The notes below the pieces were generated by a model that was not told where the DNA came from, did no database searches, and was given only the letters and a program-made list of their open reading frames with translations. A DNA stretch of 6,405 bases from Prevotella sp. (GTDB lineage: Bacteria > Bacteroidota > Bacteroidia > Bacteroidales > Bacteroidaceae). The translations under genes and the position numbers were made by a program. Of this stretch, positions 1 to 5,615 are shown piece after piece. The stretch is taken from NCBI GenBank assembly GCA_022732315.1, contig JAIJUV010000145.1:1-6405 (forward strand), in the 5' to 3' direction. The first letter of the stretch is position 1. Every line of letters starts with the position of its first letter.

Positions 1-798
1 TGCTACTATCCTGACCTCAGCCGCAGAATGGCACAGTTTGAGTTGACATTGCTCGACTGGGCAGAGGCTCACAAGGGTTCTCGCCAGTATGTAGCATTCG
101 CCGACAAGTGCTGGCCAGCCTTCCCAAGCCAGTTCGGTTTCGAGCCTTGCTATGTTAACAGCCGTCTCGTTAGCCGCGGTATTCCTGTAGCTTGCGAGGT
201 AGATATCTATGGTGCTTTGTCTGAGTACATCGGTATGTGTGCTTCTGATGATACAGTAACATTGCTCGACATCAACAACTCTGTTCCTCAGTATATCTAT
301 GATGAGGACATCAAGGGTAAGTACGATTACAAGTTGACTGATACCTTCATGGGCTTCCACTGCGGTAACACTCCACAGTGCAAGATGTGCTCTAGCCGTA
401 AGATCAAGTATCAGTTGATTCAGAACCGCTTGTTGGAGAATGGTGGTACACCAGACTTCACCCGTGGTACTTTGGAGGGTGACATCGCTGCATCAGATAT
501 CACATTCTATCGTCTGCAGTGCGATTCAGAGGGTAACCTCCGTTCTTATATCGCAGAGGGTGAGGTTCTTGATGTTCCTACCCGTTCATTCGGTGGTATC
601 GGTATCTTCGCGATCAACGAGATGGGCCGCTTCTATCGCCACGTCTTGGTTCAGAAGGGCTATCCACACCACGGTGCAGTAGCTTTCTCTCACGTAGGCA
701 AGACCCTGTTCGAGGTATTCAAGTATCTTGGCATCAAGGACATCGCTTACAACCAGCCAGCTAGCCTGCCTTATCCAACCGAGAATCCTTGGAAGTAA
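1..798 (+). CDS. L-fucose isomerase-family protein, C-terminal part (5' end outside window)
   Basis: The reading frame is open from base 1 and ends at TAA 796-798, giving 265 visible residues. The Met at base 28 is internal, because in-frame residues CYYPDLSRR precede it. The family consists of cytoplasmic, Mn2+-dependent ketol isomerases that interconvert aldoses such as L-fucose or L-arabinose with their ketoses. In E. coli FucI the metal is held by Glu337, Asp361 and His528. Here Glu66 (bases 196-198, in ACEVD) and Asp90 (268-270, in LLDINN) have the same 24-residue spacing, and the adjacent His223/His224 in GYPHHGAVAF (667-672) can supply the third ligand. The TRSFGG and HVGKTLFEVFKYLGI segments also fit the family's C-terminal domain. 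The Glu-to-His distance is shorter than in E. coli FucI, so this may be a more compact relative, and the exact sugar cannot be decided. Codon choice (GGT, CGT, GCT, AAG) suggests high expression. The gene lies in a different unit from the downstream efflux operon. Confidence 0.85.
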   Translation, partial: CYYPDLSRRMAQFELTLLDWAEAHKGSRQYVAFADKCWPAFPSQFGFEPCYVNSRLVSRGIPVACEVDIYGALSEYIGMCASDDTVTLLDINNSVPQYIYDEDIKGKYDYKLTDTFMGFHCGNTPQCKMCSSRKIKYQLIQNRLLENGGTPDFTRGTLEGDIAASDITFYRLQCDSEGNLRSYIAEGEVLDVPTRSFGGIGIFAINEMGRFYRHVLVQKGYPHHGAVAFSHVGKTLFEVFKYLGIKDIAYNQPASLPYPTENPWK

Positions 799-801
799 AT
801 A

Positions 802-910
802 GTGGTAATTATCATCCACATGCCCTGAAAGAAGAGTGTGGTAATTATCATCCACACGTCCTGAAAGAAGAGTGTGGTCTTTTTTCATCCATACGCCCTG
901 AAAGGGCAGA
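802..910. repeat. Short tandem array, 36-bp period, two good copies plus one diverged copy
   Basis: Unit 1 (802-837) and unit 2 (838-873) are near-identical, both starting GTGGTAATTATCATCCACA and ending CCTGAAAGAAGAGT. A third copy from 874 to about 910 keeps GTGGT, CATCCA and CCCTGAAAG but has a T-rich insert and becomes GGGCAG at its end. That third copy runs directly into the left arm of the large inverted repeat. There are no spacers between units. The array starts three bases after the isomerase stop codon, so it probably forms the 3' untranslated region of that transcript. Confidence 0.8.
852..885 (+). terminator. Probable intrinsic terminator of the isomerase transcript
   Basis: CCACAC (852-857) pairs with GTGTGG (872-877). 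TC (859-860) and GA (870-871) can extend the stem past a bulged G. The stem is followed at once by TC and six T residues (880-885). The hairpin is formed across the junction of the second and third tandem units. The equivalent hairpin one unit upstream (816-820 with 837-841) lacks a T tract. The stem is only moderately stable because the loop is long. Confidence 0.5.
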
Positions 911-1085
911 AGCTCCTAGCCCAGGGTAACACCCTGGGTTAACATATAAGCGACAATGTCGCCCTGAAAGGGCAAAAGCTTTGAAATTGAAAGCTTTTGC
1001 CCTTTCAGGGCGACTTTGTTGTATCTATTCTAAAACCCAGGGCGCTGCCCTGGGCTAGGAGCTTCTGCCCTTTCAGGGCGTATGG
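889..1085. repeat. Large nested inverted repeat, REP/BIME-like or fold-back element
   Basis: The outer arms 889-926 and 1048-1085 are perfect reverse complements over 38 bp. After five mostly unpaired positions the pairing resumes for 9 bp (932-940 with 1034-1042). Each arm also contains its own small hairpin, CCCAGGG/CCCTGGG, at 920-938 on the left and 1036-1054 on the right. A second perfect hairpin sits in the centre (958-1014). The whole stretch could extrude as a cruciform or fold as one long RNA hairpin. It carries no convincing ORF and no transposase gene. It lies upstream of the efflux operon's promoter box, so it is either part of the isomerase 3' end or untranscribed. Similar GCCCTGAAAGGGC intergenic repeats are familiar from Bacteroidota genomes, but the naming here is inference. 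Confidence 0.85.
958..1014. repeat. Central perfect 25-bp inverted repeat with 7-nt loop
   Basis: Bases 958-982 and 990-1014 are exact reverse complements, separated by the loop GAAATTG (983-989). After one T-T mismatch (957/1015) the pairing continues for four more bases (953-956 with 1016-1019). Each arm holds one GCCCTGAAAGGGC core (961-973 and 999-1011) followed by AAAAGCTTT. No T run follows on either strand, so it is not a standard intrinsic terminator despite its strength. Confidence 0.9.
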
Positions 1086-1189
1086 GATGTGGTTTATGAC
1101 ACACCCTCTTTTGTTTCCAGTAACTCCGCCACTAAAAGAAACGGCAATTTTGAACATTTTGTGAATAGTGATTATTTGCAGAAAATCAG

Positions 1190-1197
1190 TACCTTTG
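1190..1197 (+). promoter_or_regulatory. Bacteroidota-type -7 promoter box for the efflux operon
   Basis: TACCTTTG matches the TAnnTTTG -7 consensus used by the primary sigma factor of Bacteroidota, and is followed by CA as often seen. It lies 45 bp before the tolC-like ATG, so transcription would start a few bases downstream and give a leader of roughly 35-40 nt. A -33 TTTG box at the usual distance is not clear; the nearest TTTTG (1157-1161) is about 28 bp away, which is long. The sequence between the inverted repeat and this box (1086-1189) shows nothing else I can name. Confidence 0.6.
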
Positions 1198-1242
1198 CAC
1201 CAGAATTAAATTGTATTTTATATCATAAGAAACATATTGAAA

Positions 1243-2568
1243 ATGAACAAGAAAAAGATATTATGTTTTTGTCTGGCTCTCGGGGCTTTTTCTGCTATGA
1301 TGGCGCAGGAAACTCTGTCGCTGAGCCAGTGCCTGCAGATGGCAGTGGATAACAACCTGTCGCTACAGAAAAGCAGGAACGAGATTGCAAAGGGAAAGTA
1401 TTCCATCAGCGAGAATCAGGCTAAGCTGCTGCCGCAGATCAACGCTGTGGCACAGTTGAACGATAACTTCACCCCTCCCGTTTCCGTGACGGATGGTTCT
1501 GCCTACGGCAAACCTTACAATGTAACCAAGACCCTGCAGTATAATGCTTCGGCAGGCTTGCAGCTCCAGATGCCGCTTTACAACCAGATGGTGAATACAG
1601 CCATCGACATTGCCAAGATAGCAGACCATCTCAACCAGCTCTCTTACGAGAAGGCGCGCGAAGACCTCATCGTGCAGACTGCCAAGATGTATTACATGGC
1701 GCAGAATACTGCCGAACAGATTCGTCTGGTGAACGACAACATCAAGCGCCAGGAAGAACTCTATGGCATCACCCAGGCTTTCTACGACAACCAGATGACT
1801 CTGGAAGTGGATGTGAAGCGTGTGAAACTCAACATCGAGAATCTCACCGTGCAGCGCGACAATGCCATTGCCATGCTCGATCAGCAATATACCATGCTTA
1901 AGTATGTGATAGATTATCCTGCGGATAAGCAAATTAAGGTAAGTGAAGTAAATCCCGGAGAGATAGAAACGGTAAATGCCAACGGATTGAACACTCATCT
2001 CTACGAACTCCAGCTCCTGGAGAAGAGAAAGGAACTTGCCCAGAAGCAGACCAAGCTTGCCAAGGATGGCTATTTGCCTTCTGTGAGTCTTACCGGAAGT
2101 CTGATGTATTCTGCCTTTACCGATAAGATAGAGCATTGGATTCATTCGGGCGAATCAAACCACTGGTATGGTTCCAACGGCATCGGCATCCAGCTGAGAG
2201 TGCCAGTCTTCGATGGCTTCGAGAAGCGTTCCAAGATAAGACGTGCCAAGATGGAGGAGGAGAATGCCCGCATCGGATACGAGGATGCCTTAAAAGGCAT
2301 GCAGGCAAACTATATGAACGCCGTGAGCGAGGTGAACAACAGTCAGCGCAACTACAAGAAGCAGTTTGATAATTACACCCTGGCGCAGGATGTATATAGC
2401 GTAACAGCCGACCAGTATAAAGAGGGTGTAGGAACGATGACCGCCGTTCTCCAGGATGAGATGCGCATGAGTGAAGCCATGAACAATTATCTCACCGCCT
2501 ATTATAAATATAAGGTGGCGAATCTCTCGCTCCTGAAACTCACCGGACAGTTGGATCAAGTAAAATAG
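1243..2568 (+). CDS. TolC-family outer-membrane efflux channel
   Basis: This 441-residue protein is the outer-membrane exit duct of a tripartite exporter, expected to trimerise into a beta-barrel with a long periplasmic helical tunnel. The ATG at 1243 gives a standard signal peptide: MNKKK, a hydrophobic core at residues 6-20, and probable cleavage at AMMA|QE after residue 21. No lipobox cysteine is present at the cleavage site. An in-frame TTG two codons earlier (1237) is a less likely start. Two family repeats are visible: about 24-215, with LPQINAVAQ (63-71) and LQMPLYN (108-114), and about 250-435, with YLPSVSLTG (277-285) and LRVPVFDG (318-325). Both contain long amphipathic helices rich in Gln, Asn, Lys and Glu. 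The length fits the family. It is the first gene of the operon, 39 bp before the adaptor gene. Confidence 0.92.
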   Translation: MNKKKILCFCLALGAFSAMMAQETLSLSQCLQMAVDNNLSLQKSRNEIAKGKYSISENQAKLLPQINAVAQLNDNFTPPVSVTDGSAYGKPYNVTKTLQYNASAGLQLQMPLYNQMVNTAIDIAKIADHLNQLSYEKAREDLIVQTAKMYYMAQNTAEQIRLVNDNIKRQEELYGITQAFYDNQMTLEVDVKRVKLNIENLTVQRDNAIAMLDQQYTMLKYVIDYPADKQIKVSEVNPGEIETVNANGLNTHLYELQLLEKRKELAQKQTKLAKDGYLPSVSLTGSLMYSAFTDKIEHWIHSGESNHWYGSNGIGIQLRVPVFDGFEKRSKIRRAKMEEENARIGYEDALKGMQANYMNAVSEVNNSQRNYKKQFDNYTLAQDVYSVTADQYKEGVGTMTAVLQDEMRMSEAMNNYLTAYYKYKVANLSLLKLTGQLDQVK

Positions 2569-2607
2569 CAAAGGAATCATCAAATAATAATCAATCAGAA
2601 TATAACA

Positions 2608-3771
2608 ATGGAACAGAACGAAAACAACAAGATAGAAACCGCTCGTGAGGATAATGCCGCAACCACTCAGGCTTCTCACGAAAATAATGCCGCAACTCAG
2701 ACTTCTCACGAGGAAATGCAGAAGAAATTGAAGAAGCAGCGCATCCGTCAGATTATCGCCAGTCTCATCGGCGTAGCCATCCTCGTCTTCGGACTCTGGA
2801 AGATTGTCTGCCTCTTCTTGGATTATAATGCCAACGAAACCAGCAACGATGCCCAGGTAGAGCAGTATATCTCTCCTGTCAACCTCCGTGCATCGGGCTA
2901 TATCGCCAAGGTTTGCTTCAAGGAACACGAGGAGGTTCATAAGGGTGACACCCTTCTTATCCTCGACGACCGTGAGTATCGCATCCGCCTGATGGAGGCT
3001 GAGGCGGCATTGAAGGATGCCAAGGCGGGTGCCAACGTGATTGATGCTACCCAGCAGACCACCCAGACATCGGCTACCGTCTATTCGGCATCCATCGATG
3101 AGATAGAGGTGCGCCTTGCCAAACTCGCCAAGGACTGCGAGCGCTATCGCAACCTGGTAGAGAAGAAGGCGGCTACACCTATTCAGCTGGAGCAGCTCGA
3201 AGTGGAATATGCGGCTACCAAGAAGAAACTGGAGTCGGTAAAGCGACAGCAGGCTGCTGCCTATAAGGGCGTGAACGAGGTGGTTACCCGCAAGCAGAAT
3301 GTGGCTGCTGCCATCGAGCGTGCTGAGGCTGCGGTGGAGATGGCGAAGCTGAACCTCTCTTATTGTGTGGTTGTAGCGCCATGCGATGGTAAGTTGGGTC
3401 GCCGCTCTATCGAAGAGGGACAGATGGTGAACGCTGGAACTACCATCACCTATATCCTTCCTAATGCCCAGAAGTGGGTCATCGCTAACTATAAGGAAAC
3501 TCAGGTAGAGAATCTCTATGTGGGTCAGAAGGTACGCATGACGGTAGATGCCATCAGCAACAAGGAGTTTGAGGGCACCGTTACCGCTATCTCCGGTGCA
3601 ACCGGTTCCAAGTATTCTCTTGTTCCTACCGATAATTCGGCAGGTAACTTCGTGAAGATTCAGCAGCGTGTGCCTGTAAGAATCGACTTCACTAACCTCA
3701 GCAAGGAAGACAATGCCCGCCTGGCAGCAGGTATGATGGTGGTAGTGAAGGCGGAGAGAAAATCAAAGTAA
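2608..3771 (+). CDS. HlyD/EmrA-type membrane fusion (periplasmic adaptor) protein
   Basis: This 387-residue protein should bridge the inner-membrane pump and the outer-membrane channel. Residues 1-45 form a polar cytoplasmic tail ending in a basic stretch (KKLKKQRIR). They are followed by one membrane anchor at about 48-70. The first half of a biotinyl-lipoyl-like domain follows (about 85-120: ISPVNLRASGYIAKV, then VHKGDTLLILDD). A long helical hairpin occupies about 123-250, with its turn near 183-195. The second lipoyl half (about 254-284: VVAPCDGKLGRRSIEEGQMV) and a beta-barrel region come next. WVIANYKETQVENLYVGQKV (290-309) closely resembles the same region of EmrA. The ATG at 2608 follows an A/T-rich leader without a Shine-Dalgarno sequence, typical of Bacteroidota. 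The stop overlaps a decoy ATG and lies 6 bp before the pump gene, which supports co-translation. Confidence 0.93.
   Translation: MEQNENNKIETAREDNAATTQASHENNAATQTSHEEMQKKLKKQRIRQIIASLIGVAILVFGLWKIVCLFLDYNANETSNDAQVEQYISPVNLRASGYIAKVCFKEHEEVHKGDTLLILDDREYRIRLMEAEAALKDAKAGANVIDATQQTTQTSATVYSASIDEIEVRLAKLAKDCERYRNLVEKKAATPIQLEQLEVEYAATKKKLESVKRQQAAAYKGVNEVVTRKQNVAAAIERAEAAVEMAKLNLSYCVVVAPCDGKLGRRSIEEGQMVNAGTTITYILPNAQKWVIANYKETQVENLYVGQKVRMTVDAISNKEFEGTVTAISGATGSKYSLVPTDNSAGNFVKIQQRVPVRIDFTNLSKEDNARLAAGMMVVVKAERKSK
2647..2709 (+). repeat. Imperfect in-frame tandem duplication in the adaptor's N-terminal tail
   Basis: Bases 2647-2679 and 2680-2709 encode EDNAATTQASH and ENNAATQTSH, differing by one codon and a few substitutions. 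The shared blocks AATAATGCCGCAAC and CTTCTCACGA are nearly identical at the DNA level, which points to a recent duplication. The repeat falls in the cytoplasmic tail, before the membrane anchor. Confidence 0.7.
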
Positions 3772-3777
3772 TGGAAT

Positions 3778-5472
3778 ATGGAAGAAGAATATAAGAATTA
3801 TCCGTTCTATGACTGGGTGCCGAAACCGCTGGGCATCATCTTCATGATCATCCTCTTCGTGCCGATGATTACGATGAGTGGTGTCTATTCCGCCAACAGC
3901 GGAGAGATGATGAGCGGACTGGGCATCCAGTCGGAATACATCGCCTTTGCGGGCTTCTGCACGTCGATAGGAATGGCGGCTTTCTCGCCGTTCTTCTACG
4001 AACTGGTGTGCATCCGGAGAGAGAAGATGATGTGTATCGTGGGATTCTCCATTCTCTTTTTGCTCAGTTTTGTCTGCGCCCAGACCGATTCGCTGTTCAT
4101 CCTCGGACTGTGCAGTCTGCTGATGGGCTTTGTCCGACAGACGCTTCTGATGGCGCATCTCTTTGTATTGATTCGATATGGTTTCGGCATCGAGGCAACG
4201 AAGAATATCACGCCGGGTTGCGAGCCTACCACCGAGGAGGCTTGGGATGCGGTGGATTCAGAAAAGATGGTGTCCCAGCCGGTCATCTATCTCTTCTTCA
4301 TGATCATCGGACAGTTGGGCACCTGGCTCACGGCTTGGCTTGCCTATGCTTACGAATGGCAGTATGTGTATCATTTCATGATGGCATTCATGCTGGCGGG
4401 CATCATCATCGTGTTCTTCACCATGCCTTATCATAAGTATCCGATGCCGAAGTTCCCGATTACGATGTCGAAGTTTGGCAATGTCACGGTGTTTTGCATC
4501 ATGCTCTGCTCGTTTGCCTATGTGATGGTGTTCGGCAAGACGCTGGACTGGTTTGATGATCCTACCATCTGTTACTCTACGGTGGTTTGTCTCATCTTTA
4601 CCGCCCTGTTCATCTATCTAGAGAAGACCCGCCGCTCACCTTATTTTATCATGGAGGTGTTCCAGCTCAGGGTCATCAATTATGGCATCATGCTGTTCTT
4701 CCTCCTGATGGTCTGCAACTCCAGCGCCATGTTCGTGAATGTGTTCACCAATGTGGGAATGAAGATAGACAACTGGCAGAATGCCACCCTGGGCAACTGG
4801 GTGATGGTGGGATATACCGTGGGCTTGATTTTCGCAGTCATCGCCAGAGCCAAGAATGTTCACCTGAAGTGGATGTACTGTCTGGGCTTCCTCTTTATCG
4901 GAGGCTACGCCCTCTTTATGTACTTCGAGGTACAGAACGACGGCATGTATGAGCGCATGAAATGGCCTATCATCATCCGTTCTACGGGAATGATGCTGCT
5001 CTATTCGCTCATCTCCACGATAGCCAATCAGCGCATGCCTTACCGTTTTATGTCCACCTGGGTCTGTATCATGCTCACCGTTCGTATGGTCATCGCCCCT
5101 TGCATCGGTTCGGCGCTTTACACCAATGTGCTCCAGCATCGTCAGCAGTATTACGTCACCCGCTTTGCGCAGGATTACGACCGCACCAGCATTGAGACGG
5201 CAAGAACCTACGACCAGACGGTGATGGGCATGCAGTATCAGGGCAAGAGTGTGACCGAGGCGCAGAACATGGCAGCCATGAGTGCGAAGGGTAAGGTGCA
5301 GGTGCAAGCCACCCTGGTATCCATCAAGGAGATGGCAGGCTGGACCTTCTATGGCTGTCTGGTATGTGCTGGCTTGATGCTCGTGATACCTTGGCGTAAG
5401 CGCAACATCAAGGAGCTGACTCGCGAGTATCTGCTGAAGAATGTGAATGAGAAAAACTTGGGAAGGAGGTAA
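3778..5472 (+). CDS. MFS efflux transporter, DHA2/EmrB-like, 14 predicted membrane segments
   Basis: This 564-residue protein is the inner-membrane pump, expected to drive export by proton exchange. Hydrophobic segments lie at about 17-35, 52-74, 84-101, 105-133, 167-190, 196-217, 233-253, 263-281, 300-322, 338-356, 364-383, 396-414, 426-446 and 521-538. Fourteen helices, a long hydrophilic loop before the last helix (447-520, predicted periplasmic) and a basic C-terminal tail (539-564) fit the DHA2 group. GQLGTWLTAWLAYAYEWQYVY (178-198) aligns by eye with the helix-5 motif C region, but the usual GP and GG residues are mostly lost. The helix 2-3 loop has ELVCIRREKMM in place of a clean motif A. 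A polar stretch of about 30 residues (137-166) follows helix 4. The start at 3778 is preferred over the ATG at 3771, whose frame closes after seven codons. The substrate cannot be read from the sequence; the two preceding genes make a tripartite pump near certain. Confidence 0.88.
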   Translation: MEEEYKNYPFYDWVPKPLGIIFMIILFVPMITMSGVYSANSGEMMSGLGIQSEYIAFAGFCTSIGMAAFSPFFYELVCIRREKMMCIVGFSILFLLSFVCAQTDSLFILGLCSLLMGFVRQTLLMAHLFVLIRYGFGIEATKNITPGCEPTTEEAWDAVDSEKMVSQPVIYLFFMIIGQLGTWLTAWLAYAYEWQYVYHFMMAFMLAGIIIVFFTMPYHKYPMPKFPITMSKFGNVTVFCIMLCSFAYVMVFGKTLDWFDDPTICYSTVVCLIFTALFIYLEKTRRSPYFIMEVFQLRVINYGIMLFFLLMVCNSSAMFVNVFTNVGMKIDNWQNATLGNWVMVGYTVGLIFAVIARAKNVHLKWMYCLGFLFIGGYALFMYFEVQNDGMYERMKWPIIIRSTGMMLLYSLISTIANQRMPYRFMSTWVCIMLTVRMVIAPCIGSALYTNVLQHRQQYYVTRFAQDYDRTSIETARTYDQTVMGMQYQGKSVTEAQNMAAMSAKGKVQVQATLVSIKEMAGWTFYGCLVCAGLMLVIPWRKRNIKELTREYLLKNVNEKNLGRR

Positions 5473-5490
5473 GGGAAGATCAGGCAGATA

Positions 5491-5520
5491 CTTCCGGAAA
5501 AGTGGGGATTCTTCCAGAAG
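5491..5520 (+). terminator. Weak hairpin after the efflux operon, uncertain terminator
   Basis: CTTCCGGAA (5491-5499) pairs with TTCCAGAAG (5512-5520) over nine positions with one mismatch and a 12-nt loop. It begins 18 bp after the MFS stop. No T run follows, so it may stabilise the mRNA 3' end or terminate poorly, letting transcription continue into the regulator gene. Confidence 0.25.
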
Positions 5521-5586
5521 CGGCTGGATTCTGCTAAAATATCATAAATAATCGGGATTGTTATCAGATGGAATAGATATTTTTGT

Positions 5587-5594
5587 TATCTTCG
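5587..5594 (+). promoter_or_regulatory. Probable -7 promoter box of the AraC-type regulator
   Basis: TATCTTCG departs from TAnnTTTG by one base and is followed by CA, in the AT-rich gap 22 bp before the regulator's ATG. The only upstream TTG in a possible -33 position (5558-5560) is about 26 bp away, slightly long. The leader would be short, about 15-20 nt. The box overlaps one of the repeated GTTATC hexamers, so a factor bound there would be expected to block it. Confidence 0.45.
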
Positions 5595-5615
5595 CAGTTC
5601 AAGCAATTTGAAAAA

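Noticed and set aside
586..888. Minus-strand 100-codon frame with repeated HTLLSG and VDDNYH units
   Set aside because: The peptide repeat is just translation of the 36-bp tandem DNA repeats, and the rest is antisense to the isomerase gene.
802..910. 36-bp repeats as a possible CRISPR array
   Set aside because: The period equals a common CRISPR repeat length, but the units abut with no spacers, there are only two good copies plus a degenerate one, and no cas genes are seen.
889..1085. Inverted repeat as the ends of an insertion sequence or a MITE with target-site duplication
   Set aside because: I cannot find a convincing direct repeat flanking the two outer ends or any transposase remnant, so I describe it only as a REP-like or fold-back repeat.
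1237..1242. TTG start for the TolC-like protein
   Set aside because: It adds only two residues. The ATG at 1243 gives a better signal peptide start (MNKKK) and a more usual start codon.
1089..1352. 87-codon + strand frame overlapping the repeat edge and the tolC-like start
   Set aside because: It overlaps more than 100 bp of a clear gene in another frame, spans the promoter box, and its product has no recognisable features.
1363..2145. Long antisense frame (260 codons) under the TolC-like gene, and similar ones at 2290-2940 and 4636-5307
   Set aside because: All lie wholly or almost wholly opposite strong family-supported genes. Their His/Leu/Ile-rich products look like codon-bias shadows.
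5461..5470. GGAAGGAGGT, a perfect Shine-Dalgarno-like sequence
   Set aside because: It lies at the very end of the MFS gene, encodes its last Arg residues, has no start codon at a suitable distance, and is about 145 bp before the next gene.
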